From Kibdelosporangium philippinense (GTDB taxonomy: Bacteria; Actinomycetota; Actinomycetes; Mycobacteriales; Pseudonocardiaceae): 64,000 bases of DNA. Positions within the stretch are counted from its first letter, which is position 1; the number at the start of each line of letters is the position of its first letter. Positions 1 through 8,007 of this stretch are shown piece after piece. The notes under the pieces were generated by a model. It was not told the origin of the DNA. It did no database searches and saw nothing but the letters and a program-made list of their open reading frames with translations. The position numbers and the translations under genes are program-made. Where the stretch lies: positions 496,001 to 560,000 of the forward strand of contig NZ_JAJVCN010000001.1 of NCBI RefSeq assembly GCF_021390435.2. Reading direction: 5' to 3'.

Positions 1-850
1 CTGATGTGAAGACCGCGCGCAGTGCCGCAATGTGCCTGCCGCGTCCGGTGAAATCCGGGACGTCCTGCGGCAACTGGCGGGGCACCGCGCGGACGATGAC
101 CGGTTCCTGCTGTGGCGCCTCGCCTTTGAGGATCGCCGCGTGCACTTTCCGCAGTTCCGGCCCTGGCTCCACGCCCAGTTCGTTGACCAGGCGCTTGCGG
201 ATCTCGCCATACGTTCGCAGCGCCTCGGCTTGCTGCCCGCTGGCGTTGAGTGCCAGCAGCAGTTGCTGCCAGCCGGATTCGCGGAACGGATGCTCGGCTA
301 GGAACGGGCGTAGTTCGGCGATCGCGTCCTGATAGCGCCCTTCCGCCACGCGCAGGCCGAGCAGATCCTCCGTCGCCACCACTCTGGCCTCGGCCAATGC
401 CGCGAGGCGGTCGCCCCAGGCGTGTACTCCGGGCAGGTCGGCCAGTGGGTCGCCGCGCCACAACGCCAATGCGTGTTCGAGCTGCTCGGCGGCTTCCGCC
501 AGCGCTCCGGCGGCCCGGAACTGACGGGCTCTCGCGACGTGCTCGGTGAATTCGATCAGGTCGAGCTCGCCTTGACCGACCACGATCGAATATCCGAGCC
601 GGTCGGTCCGCATCCGGGAGCTGATCTCCGGTGAGCTGGCGCGCAACGAACTCACGTACGTCCGCAGATTCGCCGCGACCGATCGCGGTCTTCGATTCGG
701 CCACAGCGCGTCGGTCAGCATGTCGTAGGTGACCGTTTGGTTGGCGTTGAGCAGCAACGTCGCCAACAACACCCGCGGCTTCGTACCCCCGAGCTCGGCG
801 TCACCGGCCACCAAAGAGCCGAGCACGCGAAACTTCAACCCCGTTGTCAC
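1..850 (-). CDS. SARP/AfsR-type BTAD transcriptional regulator, C-terminus cut by window edge
   Basis: Reading leftwards from a GTG at 850 (GGGGG lies about 5 nt upstream) gives an uninterrupted frame to the edge. It begins VTTGLKFRVLGSLVAG, then an OmpR-like winged-helix segment (TYDMLTDALWPN, LRTYVSSLR, about residues 30-95), then a BTAD domain (LIEFTEHVARAR to LVNELGVEPGPELRKVHAAIL, about 105-255). This is the standard N-terminal half of SARP/AfsR regulators, which often control secondary metabolism. Just after the BTAD domain the sequence reads VPRQLPQDVPDFTGR, the usual entry to an NB-ARC/AAA ATPase module, so this is probably a large AfsR-like protein continuing outside the window. Its target is unknown. 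Confidence 0.85.
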   Translation of the reverse strand, partial: MTTGLKFRVLGSLVAGDAELGGTKPRVLLATLLLNANQTVTYDMLTDALWPNRRPRSVAANLRTYVSSLRASSPEISSRMRTDRLGYSIVVGQGELDLIEFTEHVARARQFRAAGALAEAAEQLEHALALWRGDPLADLPGVHAWGDRLAALAEARVVATEDLLGLRVAEGRYQDAIAELRPFLAEHPFRESGWQQLLLALNASGQQAEALRTYGEIRKRLVNELGVEPGPELRKVHAAILKGEAPQQEPVIVRAVPRQLPQDVPDFTGRGRHIAALRAVFTS

Positions 851-1011
851 ATCGACCCCCAGTCGGCAACGAACTGGCGCTCAGTTTCGTGCCGCTTAAC
901 CGCGCGCACAAGTCCTGGGCTTCTGTGATTCATAACAGGGATGGCGTATGTGACCGTGACCACGCCCGGTCGGCACGCGCGGCGAGGCCGCACACAACCA
1001 CGCCGGGATGT

Positions 1012-2226
1012 CTAGGGGAATTGCAGCTTTATCTCCTTCCAGCCGATTCCGTCGTACGAGACCAGGTACTGGCCGCTGGTCGAGCTGTCCGCGCGGATGC
1101 CCAGGTAGCCGGTCCGAATCCAGCGCATCTCGGCGGCATGGGCGCTCGGTTCGGCGACGAAGCTCTTCCCGCCGTCGGCACTGGTCCATACCTCGTCCAT
1201 GACCTTCGGATATTGCGAAATACGCAGCTTTCCATCGGTTCCGGCGACGGGAACGCCCGAGATAATCGTCGGCTGGATGCCGCCGGCCGCCTGCCAGGTC
1301 TGTTGCCATGTCCGGCCCGAATCCGTGCTTCGGAAGATCACGACCAGGTTGGCGGGGGAGTCAGGGTTGGTGATTGTCGCGTAGACGGCCGTGGGGGCCG
1401 TGATGATCGAAATCGACGGGTAATCCGCGGACGTGATCTGCGACGCCGGTGGTGGTGTGAACGCAGGCAACTCGCTCTGCGTCCATTTCTCGCCGTCCTT
1501 GGTCGAGGCGACCGTGGGCTTGCCGGTCGCCGGATCCACCCCTGCGACCCACCAGACCTTGTGCGAATCCGGGTACGGCTGGCACGACCGCACCTCGAAC
1601 GGCGGCTGATTGGCCAGGTCGACGCTGTGGCCGTTGCCGGTGAGCACCGCACTCACCTTGCCGTTGCGGCATTCCAAGATCGTCGAGACGCCGAACTTGG
1701 TGTACGGCATCCGCCCGCTCTGGATCGGCACTTCCTGCCACGTCCTGGCGCCATCGCTGGAGAAGAAGCGCTTGACGGTGTCGTCGGACCGGTAGTCGTC
1801 GATGATCAACGTCGAGATGCCGAGCGCGACCAGCCGGTCCGGATGTCTGCTGAAACCCGTCTCGATTGGCGGTGCCGTGCGTTCTTCCCATTCCTTGGCG
1901 TTGCCTGTGGCGATGACCAACGGCTCGCAGACTGATTCCTTCTCACACGAGACGCCGAGCGCGAAACCATTCGTCAGATCGTAGAAATCCACCGAGACAA
2001 CGGAGTTCTGGCCAGTCCGGCTGGTCGGCGTGGCCCCGTCATATTGCATTCCCAGCCGTAGCAACGGGACAGCAGCGACGACGAGCACGACCGTTGCGGC
2101 GCTAAGGATCTGGAGGCGCCGACGGCTCGACCGTCGCTCCGCGCGTGTGATCACGTCGCTCACGGGCGGTTGCTGGACGGCGTTGCGCAGGGTGTCGCGC
2201 AACCCGTCGAAGTCAGGATCAGGCAT
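1012..2226 (-). CDS. Membrane-anchored Asp-box (BNR/sialidase-like propeller) protein coupled to an ECF sigma factor
   Basis: 404 aa. Residues 1-35 are a charged cytoplasmic segment, followed by one membrane span (about 37-58, ILSAATVVLVVAAVPLL) and an extracytoplasmic domain of about 340 residues. That domain has Asp-box-like repeats (FSSDGARTW, RSTDSGRTW, TSADGGKSF) typical of sialidase or WD40-like propellers. The ATG overlaps the end of the upstream sigma factor gene by 8 bases, so the two are translationally coupled. Single-pass proteins in this position usually act as anti-sigma or sensor partners, so a sensory role is inferred. No zinc-binding ZAS motif (HxxxCxxC) is visible. Enzymatic sialidase activity is not supported. 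Confidence 0.72.
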   Translation of the reverse strand: MPDPDFDGLRDTLRNAVQQPPVSDVITRAERRSSRRRLQILSAATVVLVVAAVPLLRLGMQYDGATPTSRTGQNSVVSVDFYDLTNGFALGVSCEKESVCEPLVIATGNAKEWEERTAPPIETGFSRHPDRLVALGISTLIIDDYRSDDTVKRFFSSDGARTWQEVPIQSGRMPYTKFGVSTILECRNGKVSAVLTGNGHSVDLANQPPFEVRSCQPYPDSHKVWWVAGVDPATGKPTVASTKDGEKWTQSELPAFTPPPASQITSADYPSISIITAPTAVYATITNPDSPANLVVIFRSTDSGRTWQQTWQAAGGIQPTIISGVPVAGTDGKLRISQYPKVMDEVWTSADGGKSFVAEPSAHAAEMRWIRTGYLGIRADSSTSGQYLVSYDGIGWKEIKLQFP

Positions 2227-2737
2227 TCTCCACCTCCCGGTGCACGCCGAGCGTGGTGGCGAGCGCCGCCCGCGCCCGGGCGAGCCGGGATTTCACTGTG
2301 CCCACAGGGATGTCCAGTGTCGCGGCCACCTCGTCGACCGGCATGTCGGCCAGGTAGTGCAACACGACAACCGCCCTGTGCTCGTAGGACAATTTCTTGA
2401 TCGCCGCGTGCAGCTCAAGGTGTTCACCGGCCCAGCTGTCCGGCGGTTCCGCATGCGGTAGCGGTGTTTCCCGACGTAGCAACCGGTCCAGCGTGTTACG
2501 TCGGCGCCAACGCCGCCGCGCGAGGTTGATAGCCACCGTGTACAACCACGCTTCCGGGTTGTCGGTGGCACGCACACGGCGGCGCCGGCTGTAGGCGATA
2601 GCGAAGGCTTCCTGCGCCAGTTCCTCCGCCTCACCAAGGTCTCCGACCAGGCCATACGTCGCTACGACGATGCGCCGGTACGACGCCTCGTACAGTTCGG
2701 CGAACCACTGGTCGGACAATTCGCCCCCTCTCCTCAC
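2219..2737 (-). CDS. ECF RNA polymerase sigma factor (SigE-like family)
   Basis: 172 aa with sigma region 2 (WFAELYEASYRRIVVATYGL to NPEAWLYTVAINLARR, residues 10-78) and region 4 (ELHAAIKKLSYEHRAVVVLHY to IPVGTVKSRLARARAAL, about 107-163). It directs RNA polymerase to alternative promoters. The listed start is a GTG, but a strong purine run (GAGGAGAGGGGG) lies inside the first codons and points to a TTG at 2719 as a likely real start (166 aa). It is followed by the Asp-box membrane protein with an 8-base overlap, suggesting a sigma/sensor pair. The linker between regions 2 and 4 is short, as expected for ECF factors. Confidence 0.9.
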   Translation of the reverse strand: MRRGGELSDQWFAELYEASYRRIVVATYGLVGDLGEAEELAQEAFAIAYSRRRRVRATDNPEAWLYTVAINLARRRWRRRNTLDRLLRRETPLPHAEPPDSWAGEHLELHAAIKKLSYEHRAVVVLHYLADMPVDEVAATLDIPVGTVKSRLARARAALATTLGVHREVENA

Positions 2738-2778
2738 CAGACACGAGGCGCGGGTGGGCCGTCAGGTTCCTCCGAGTT

Positions 2779-3342
2779 TCACTGATTCTGGCCGAGACCC
2801 CTGACCAGCAACATCACCGATTCGCGGACTTCGTCGCGAGTGCGTTGCGGCTGGAACACCTGCCAATCGAGCGCGACCACGAGCAACGTGCCGAACAACG
2901 CCGATGCGGCCGTGCCGGTTTGCACGCCGTCTGGCAGCCTGCCGCCTTCGGCCAGGCGCTGCATGTGCTGCTTGACGATCGACACGATGTCGTCACGCAG
3001 CAGCGTCAACGTGTCGTGCCACTGGCCTGGCGTCCGCCACAGCTCGCTGACCAGCAACTGCGCGAACGCCGGATAGTCGGCGAAGTACGACAGCGCCGCG
3101 TCGACGAGATCCTCGACCTCTTCGGCCTTACGCAGCCGGTCGGCCAGCAGGTCGACGCCATAGCGCAGCAGCGCGTCGATCAGGCCGTCCTTGCTGCCGA
3201 AGTTGTAGTAGACCGTGCCTTTCGCGACACCGGCCTCGGCCGCGATGTCGTCGACGGTCAGGCCGACCATGCCCTTGGTGTTCGCCAGCCGAAGGGTCGC
3301 GTCGAACAACTTCTGTTTCGTTGCCTGGGTTCGCGGGCTCAC
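2779..3342 (-). CDS. TetR-family repressor of the YhgE/Pip operon
   Basis: 187 aa from the GTG at 3342, which overlaps the stop of the YhgE gene as GTGA. An in-frame GTG at 3378 would add 12 residues. The N-terminal helix-turn-helix reads TVDDIAAEAGVAKGTVYYNF (about residues 28-47); the rest is an alpha-helical ligand/dimer domain. As the third gene of the unit ATPase, YhgE, TetR it probably represses its own operon through the perfect palindrome just upstream of the ATPase gene. TetR regulators next to MmpL- or YhgE-like export proteins commonly sense amphiphilic ligands, but the ligand here is unknown. Confidence 0.9.
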   Translation of the reverse strand: MSPRTQATKQKLFDATLRLANTKGMVGLTVDDIAAEAGVAKGTVYYNFGSKDGLIDALLRYGVDLLADRLRKAEEVEDLVDAALSYFADYPAFAQLLVSELWRTPGQWHDTLTLLRDDIVSIVKQHMQRLAEGGRLPDGVQTGTAASALFGTLLVVALDWQVFQPQRTRDEVRESVMLLVRGLGQNQ

Positions 3343-5264
3343 AACACCAGCTCCGGCTTGAGGCGCGACGGCGTCCACATCCGCTGGCGCCGCGCGGCCA
3401 ATGTGGACACGAGCAGCCCGCCGGCAAGGTAGGCCACCAGCACGAGCACGTCCTCACCGACGCTGACCATCGATCCACCGTAGAGCAGGTGCCGCATCCC
3501 GTCGACCACGTATCCCATGGGCAGCACGGAATGCAACGGGTACAACACGTCCGGCAACGTCTGCCACGGGAACGTGCCACCCGAGCTGATCAGCTGCAGG
3601 ATCAGCAACACCAGGCCGAGGAACTTGCCGACCGCGCCGAAGAACGCGTTGAGCGCGTGCAGGATCGCGGTGAACGACAGCGATGCCAACGCCAGCAGGC
3701 CGAACGCCGCCAGCGGCCGGTGCGCGTCGATCCCGACGATCGTGGTGACCACCGTGAACAGCAGGACGACCTGGAGCAGGCCGAGACCGGCCGCGGGCAG
3801 CCAGCCGGCGATCGCCACTCGCCACGCGGGTTGACCGGCCGCGATCGCCCGGCTGGACAACGGTTTGAGCAGCAGGAACAGTACGAAGGCGCCGATCCAC
3901 GTTGCCAGGCTGAAGAAGAACGGCGCGAGACCGGCGCCATAGCTTCCGGCTTTCACGTTGCTGACCGTGCTGATCGACACGGGGTTGCCGATGGTCTGCG
4001 CGGTCGCGGTGCGGGTCGGGTCGTCCGGATGCGGGATCTGGCCAAGGCCTTGGTGCAAGCCGTCGCTGAGCTTGGCCGCGCCGTCGGCGATCTGCTTGTT
4101 GCCGTCGGCCAGCTTGACCTGGCCGTCGTAGGCCGTCTTCTCGCCGTTGGCCAGCTCGGCTGCACCGGTGTTGAGTTTCGTGCCGCCCGCGGCGGCCTTG
4201 GCGATGCCGTCGGCCAGAGCGGGCGACTGAGCGGCCAGTTGCGCGGCGCCGTCGGACACCTGCTTGGCGCCCGTGGCGAGCTTGTTCAGCTGGGACGCCG
4301 CGTTCTGGACCTTGCCGTTGGCGTCGTCGATTGGCTGGCGTGCTTGGCTCAACGCGGTCATCACACGTTGCACCTGCTCCTCGGTGAAGCCCGCGGCTCG
4401 CAGTTTCGCCGCGATGTCCCCGTTCAGCTGGTCAAGGCCGCCTACGAACTGCTTGGCCACGTCCGCGATGTGCTGGCCTTGCGTCGCGACCTGCGCGTTC
4501 CCGGCCGCTACCTGCGCGGCTCCGTCGGCGAGCTTCTGCGCGTTGGCCGGCAGATCCTTTGTCTTGTCGTGCAACGTGTTCAGGCCAGTGCTGAGCTCAC
4601 CGAGCCCGCCGGAGATCTGCGTCGCGCCGTCGAGAAGTTTGCGCTGGCCGTCGACCAGCTGTGCGGAGCCGTCACGGGCTTTGCCGGTCGCGTCCGCCAG
4701 TTGACCCGCGCCGCCCGCGGCTTTCTGGGTCTCGGAGTAGATCGTGCCGAAGCCGAGCAGGAACTTGTCCGCCGCGGTCTGGCCGACCTCGGAGGTGATC
4801 GACTGGCGCACCTCGCTGGACACCTTGTCGGCGATCGTGCCGACCAGGTAGTTGTTGGCGTCGTTGGTGGTCACCGTGATCAGGCCCTGGCGCGGGTGGA
4901 AGGCGCTGCTGGAGCTCAGTGCGGCGGAGAAGTCCTTCGGGATCGTCATCGAGAACGAGTACTTGCCGTCCCGCACGCCGGTCTCCGCGTCCTGCGCGCT
5001 GACCCGGTTCCATTGGAACGCACCGGAATCCTGCAGCTTCGTGGCGACCTTGTCGCCCGCGTTGCCCAGCTCCGGCGTGCCTTCGTCCGCCATTACCAGC
5101 GCGGCCGGGATGTGGTCGAGCCTGCCGTACGGATCGTGGTTGGCGAACAGGTACAACGAGCCGTACAGCAACGGCACGAGGACGAGCGCGAGCACGGCCA
5201 GCCTCGGCAGTTTGCCCGCGGTGATGCGGCGGATTTCGTTGCCCGCCAGGCGAAGGGCGCTCAT
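3339..5264 (-). CDS. YhgE/Pip-type membrane protein (ABC-2-like transport or secretion)
   Basis: 641 aa from the ATG at 5264, which overlaps the ATPase stop as ATGA. One N-terminal membrane span (about residues 18-40, LPRLAVLALVLVPLLYGSLY) is followed by a large extracytoplasmic region. That region is rich in degenerate heptad repeats of the form QLADG or KLxDG, a tape-measure-like coiled coil typical of YhgE/Pip proteins. The C-terminus has about five more spans (from about 430 to 620). YhgE/Pip proteins are related to phage-infection proteins and ESX/EsaA-like components and resemble ABC-2 permeases. The partner ATPase directly upstream and the TetR directly downstream suggest an export function. 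The substrate is not predictable. Confidence 0.85.
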   Translation of the reverse strand: MSALRLAGNEIRRITAGKLPRLAVLALVLVPLLYGSLYLFANHDPYGRLDHIPAALVMADEGTPELGNAGDKVATKLQDSGAFQWNRVSAQDAETGVRDGKYSFSMTIPKDFSAALSSSSAFHPRQGLITVTTNDANNYLVGTIADKVSSEVRQSITSEVGQTAADKFLLGFGTIYSETQKAAGGAGQLADATGKARDGSAQLVDGQRKLLDGATQISGGLGELSTGLNTLHDKTKDLPANAQKLADGAAQVAAGNAQVATQGQHIADVAKQFVGGLDQLNGDIAAKLRAAGFTEEQVQRVMTALSQARQPIDDANGKVQNAASQLNKLATGAKQVSDGAAQLAAQSPALADGIAKAAAGGTKLNTGAAELANGEKTAYDGQVKLADGNKQIADGAAKLSDGLHQGLGQIPHPDDPTRTATAQTIGNPVSISTVSNVKAGSYGAGLAPFFFSLATWIGAFVLFLLLKPLSSRAIAAGQPAWRVAIAGWLPAAGLGLLQVVLLFTVVTTIVGIDAHRPLAAFGLLALASLSFTAILHALNAFFGAVGKFLGLVLLILQLISSGGTFPWQTLPDVLYPLHSVLPMGYVVDGMRHLLYGGSMVSVGEDVLVLVAYLAGGLLVSTLAARRQRMWTPSRLKPELVL

Positions 5265-5881
5265 TCTTCGATCACTCCGATGTGGGCGGCCGGGGTGGGC
5301 AACGTCTGCGCTGTCGCCGGAGCGCACAGCACGACGACCGCGAGGCCGCGTTCGGCTTGGGAAACGGCTTGTGGCCACCAGTTCTGGGCGTCGCTGACAT
5401 GCCGGTCCGGCTGGTCGAGCAGCAAAGCCCGCACACCCGGCTTCGAGCTCGCGACCTCGACCAGCAGGCGCGTACGGACCTGTGGCGGGACGTTCTCGAC
5501 GCGCGCGCCGACGTACTGCTCGGCGTCGTGGGTTCGCAGCCATTGCTGGACGGCTTTGCGGTTCACCCGCTGGCCCGCGTGCATCAGCTCCTCGGCGATC
5601 GCGTCGCCGAGTTTCAGGCCGTCTTCCGGCTCGTTGACGCCGGGCGCGTCGACAAGGACGACGTGCTTACGCAGCTTCGTGGCGTCCTGCTCGCCGTTGA
5701 GCGTGACCGTGCCGTGGGAGGGGCGGATCCGCCCAGCCAGGGCGAGGGCGAGAGTGGTGTGACCGGCGCCGGGTTCGCCCGTGACGAGCGTGACTTCCCC
5801 TTCGCGCACGCTCAGCGAGGTCGGGCGCAGCAACGGCCCGTGCGGACCGTCTACCCCGACTCGCTCGGCTCGGATCTCCAC
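5261..5881 (-). CDS. ABC-type ATPase-like protein with degenerate nucleotide-binding motifs
   Basis: 206 aa with the fold order of an ABC ATPase but altered catalytic motifs. The Walker A is GEPGAGHTT (35-43), with His41 where Lys is expected. The signature position reads VPPQVRTRL instead of LSGGQ (131-139). The Walker B is ALLLDQPD (152-159), with Gln157 in place of the catalytic Glu. It is the first gene of the YhgE operon and overlaps the next gene by 4 bases. ABC-like partners of YhgE proteins are known, but this one may bind nucleotide weakly or serve as a structural subunit. Frame, length and codon pattern are intact, so this looks like divergence and not decay. Confidence 0.75.
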   Translation of the reverse strand: MEIRAERVGVDGPHGPLLRPTSLSVREGEVTLVTGEPGAGHTTLALALAGRIRPSHGTVTLNGEQDATKLRKHVVLVDAPGVNEPEDGLKLGDAIAEELMHAGQRVNRKAVQQWLRTHDAEQYVGARVENVPPQVRTRLLVEVASSKPGVRALLLDQPDRHVSDAQNWWPQAVSQAERGLAVVVLCAPATAQTLPTPAAHIGVIEE

Positions 5882-5895
5882 AGCCCTGACCCTTC

Positions 5896-5921
5896 ATTTG
5901 AACTGACTGGTCAGTTCAAAT
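5896..5921. promoter_or_regulatory. Perfect inverted repeat, likely TetR operator for the YhgE operon
   Basis: Two 11-bp arms (5896-5906 and 5911-5921, left arm ATTTGAACTGA) are exact reverse complements around a 4-bp centre. The site lies 15 bp upstream of the first gene of the operon that encodes the TetR at 2779-3342. Size, symmetry and position fit a TetR operator; autoregulation is inferred. Confidence 0.75.
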
Positions 5922-5973
5922 ACTGGCCCGTGTGTGATCGCCTCGCAAGTCGTGACGGTGTGATACTGGCCGC

Positions 5974-6594
5974 TCAGACCCGGTACAGCGTGGACCAGAT
6001 GACGTCGGTGAGCGTGTCGGCGATCTTGACGTGGCTGCTCGGGTCGGTCTGTCGAAGCAGCTGATGCCCGACTCGTTCGATCATCCAGGTGAGTACGGCC
6101 GCGGTCTCCTTGGGCTCGACCGGACGCATCACGCCTGCGGCCTGGCCGAGTTCGATCGCCTCCTTGGTCGCCACGATGAGCCGCTGCATGAGGCCGCGAA
6201 GCTCCTCGGCGACTGTCGTGTCATAGGCGGCCGCTTGGGAGACGGTCGTGAAGGCGGCGCCACGTCGCTGGTAGACGTTGATGATCGCGTTCACGGCAGT
6301 CCGGAGCTGCTCGCGGTCGGCTCGATCGGCCGTCGACCACCAGTCGTTGGACACGCCTTCCAGCTCGGCGATGACGCCCTTGGTCATCCGGCGAGCGAGA
6401 TCGCCCTTGTCCTCGAAGTGCACGTAGAAGGTCGATCGCGAGATGCCCGCGGCGCTGGCGAGCTGCTCGACGCTCAGTTCGGCGAAGCTCTCGCCCTCCC
6501 TGACCAGCTCCTCGGTCGCGACTATGACGCGCTGCTCCATCGCGTCGCGGCGTTCCTTGCGAGCAGTTTTGTTCGACCGGGTCATGGACGGCAT
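5974..6594 (-). CDS. TetR-family transcriptional regulator
   Basis: 206 aa. After a basic N-terminus (an alternative ATG at 6585 gives MTRSNKTARKERRD) comes the HTH ELSVEQLASAAGISRSTFYV (about 40-59) and then a C-terminal helical domain with a conserved Trp pair (NDWWS). It is divergent from a run of small membrane-protein genes, with a perfect palindrome in the 80-bp gap. It may regulate those genes and itself. It is not part of the YhgE operon, whose operator lies beyond its 3' end. Confidence 0.87.
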   Translation of the reverse strand: MPSMTRSNKTARKERRDAMEQRVIVATEELVREGESFAELSVEQLASAAGISRSTFYVHFEDKGDLARRMTKGVIAELEGVSNDWWSTADRADREQLRTAVNAIINVYQRRGAAFTTVSQAAAYDTTVAEELRGLMQRLIVATKEAIELGQAAGVMRPVEPKETAAVLTWMIERVGHQLLRQTDPSSHVKIADTLTDVIWSTLYRV

Positions 6595-6611
6595 GGCTGC
6601 ATCCTACTTTG

Positions 6612-6628
6612 CCGGACATGATGTCCGG
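6612..6628. promoter_or_regulatory. Perfect palindrome CCGGACATGATGTCCGG between divergent genes
   Basis: 8-bp arms (CCGGACAT / ATGTCCGG) flank a single central G. The site lies between the TetR start (6594) and the first small membrane-protein gene (6676). A TAGGAT hexamer at 6606-6601 could be the -10 of the TetR promoter on the minus strand. The position suits an autoregulatory TetR operator; this is inference. Confidence 0.6.
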
Positions 6629-6675
6629 ACTTTATGTCTTGACATTCTGTCCGATTCGGGTTGATGCTTGTGCCC

Positions 6676-6978
6676 ATGGAGAACGTGTTGAAGGGTCTGA
6701 TCTGGCTGGCGATCGTCGTCAACATCGGCACGATCGCGGGGATGCGCCTGCTTGCCGGGCTGCGCAGACGGAACCGTTCGCCGACAGGGTCCGAGTTCCT
6801 GATGATCCTGCCGATCGGGCTGTCGGTGCTGCTCGGTGTTCTCGGCGGGGTGGCCGGTTTCGTGCTGGCAGCCGGAGTCCTGAGCGACGCGCGCGAAGCC
6901 CCGTTGTACGCGGCGCTCGGCCTGGGGCTGTGGGCCTATCTCGGTGTGGCCGTGTACCTGACGCGCGTCAAAGCGTGA
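6676..6978 (+). CDS. Small membrane protein of unknown function (first of four)
   Basis: 100 aa from ATG 6676 (ATG 6664 is also possible; neither has a clear Shine-Dalgarno). Three hydrophobic spans are visible: GLIWLAIVVNIGTIAGM, MILPIGLSVLLGVLGGVAGFVLAA and a C-terminal ALGLGLWAYLGVAVYL. A basic RRRNR loop follows span 1. I do not recognise the family. It heads a run of closely spaced small membrane-protein genes divergent from a TetR gene, so a small transporter or stress-membrane role is possible but unproven. Confidence 0.6.
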   Translation: MENVLKGLIWLAIVVNIGTIAGMRLLAGLRRRNRSPTGSEFLMILPIGLSVLLGVLGGVAGFVLAAGVLSDAREAPLYAALGLGLWAYLGVAVYLTRVKA

Positions 6979-6994
6979 CTACTGGAGGTGTCAG

Positions 6995-7315
6995 ATGAAG
7001 GTTTTCAACTTCGGCCTGCGGATCCTGTTGTGGCTGGCGGTGTTCTTCCGGTTCGGCACGATGGCGGGAGTGCTCGCGGCGCGGATCATGGGCAAGAACG
7101 ACGACAGTGGCGACGGCGAAGAGATCGCCTTGCTGATGTTGATGGTGCCCGCGGAGGTGGCTCATCGGTTAGAACCGCTCGGTATCGCGGCCGGTGCCGT
7201 TCTTGCGGCCACAGAGGACAAGTTCGACGATCGCGTCCTGGCTGGCGGACTGAGTGGCGCGATGATGGTCTTGGCTGCCGATCGTGCGATCGCTGAGCGT
7301 CGGCGCTATGGCTGA
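6995..7315 (+). CDS. Small membrane-associated protein of unknown function
   Basis: 106 aa with a good ribosome binding site (CTGGAGGTG, 7 nt before the ATG). The N-terminus resembles that of the preceding protein (FGLRILLWLAVFFRFGTMAGVLAARIMG), suggesting the two arose by duplication. An acidic stretch (KNDDSGDGEE) follows, then two weakly hydrophobic segments. It begins 17 bp after the previous gene and overlaps the next by 8 bases, so the four genes are probably co-transcribed. No family recognised. Confidence 0.62.
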   Translation: MKVFNFGLRILLWLAVFFRFGTMAGVLAARIMGKNDDSGDGEEIALLMLMVPAEVAHRLEPLGIAAGAVLAATEDKFDDRVLAGGLSGAMMVLAADRAIAERRRYG

Positions 7316-7604
7316 CGTGCTCTGGGTTCTACTGTGGACCGGGGTTGCCGCCGTCGCGTGCGTCCTGATCACGGTGGTGGTCGTCGGGTATCGCAGCCGG
7401 AACTCGAACAACTGGGCCAAGGCCACGCCGGCTTATCTGGCGCTCTACCTCGCATTGCCTTTGATGGGCGTCGGCGGCGTGGCCGGTCTCGTTCTCGCCG
7501 TCGGTTGGGCCGAAGGTGTCGGGGACGGGAGTTTCGCCGCGTGCGTGGGGATTCTGTTGCTGTTTCCCGTTTTCGTCGTTGTCGACAGCAGGCTCCCGCG
7601 GTGA
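7308..7604 (+). CDS. Small membrane protein of unknown function
   Basis: 98 aa from ATG 7308, overlapping the previous stop by 8 bases. Three spans are evident: VLWVLLWTGVAAVACVLITV, YLALYLALPLMGVGGVAGLV and a C-terminal FAACVGILLLFPVFVVV. A charged YRSRNSNNWAK loop follows span 1. Its stop overlaps the GTG of the next gene as GTGA. Its C-terminal pattern (FAACVGILLL) recurs in a shifted frame of the next gene, which indicates paralogy. Function unknown. Confidence 0.62.
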   Translation: MADVLWVLLWTGVAAVACVLITVVVVGYRSRNSNNWAKATPAYLALYLALPLMGVGGVAGLVLAVGWAEGVGDGSFAACVGILLLFPVFVVVDSRLPR

Positions 7605-7938
7605 CTCCGCGGCCAAGGAATAGCAGGTGTCGTGGCTGTTGTGCTGGGGTTCTGATGTTGGTCGGGGTAGGGGGCGCTGTCGCCGTCGGACTCCTGACGA
7701 GTCTTGGTTACTGCGAATCCGGATCGTTCGGCCGAGATCAGGGCTGGACGAGAAGCTGGTCCTTCTCTTCGGTGTTGATCTCGGTCGTTGGATTCCTGGT
7801 TGTACTTGCCGGTGGCGTGGCTGCTGTCGTGTTCGCCTTGTCGCCGATGGTTCAGCCAACAGCACGCTCGCCGCGTGCATCGGTGCTCCCCTATTGGTGC
7901 CTATTCTGATCCTCTTGGTCAACTGGTTCGCACGATGA
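7601..7938 (+). pseudogene. Fourth small membrane protein, apparently frameshifted
   Basis: The GTG at 7601 overlaps the previous stop (GTGA). This frame encodes two convincing spans (AGVLMLVGVGGAVAVGLL and VLISVVGFLVVLAGGVAAVV). From about 7840 it degenerates and stops at 7909 with a Pro/Arg-rich tail. The +1 phase neighbour carries the expected ending from about 7845 to 7938 (STLAACIGAPLLVPILILLV), which parallels FAACVGILLLFPVFVVV in the upstream paralogue. A single missing base near 7840-7850 explains both halves. It could be a real pseudogene or a sequencing indel. If no indel exists, the product is a 102-aa protein ending at 7909. Confidence 0.5.
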
Positions 7939-8007
7939 CTGAGTGTTTGCCGCGCGCCTACTGACATGTGCCCGAAATAATGTTGACGGCGCGATGACGA
8001 TCGGATC

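Noticed and set aside
3321..5762. 813-codon open frame on the plus strand
   Set aside because: It is antisense to the YhgE and ATPase genes, is rich in Arg/Gln/His, and has no family motifs. Long antisense frames are expected from third-position GC bias.
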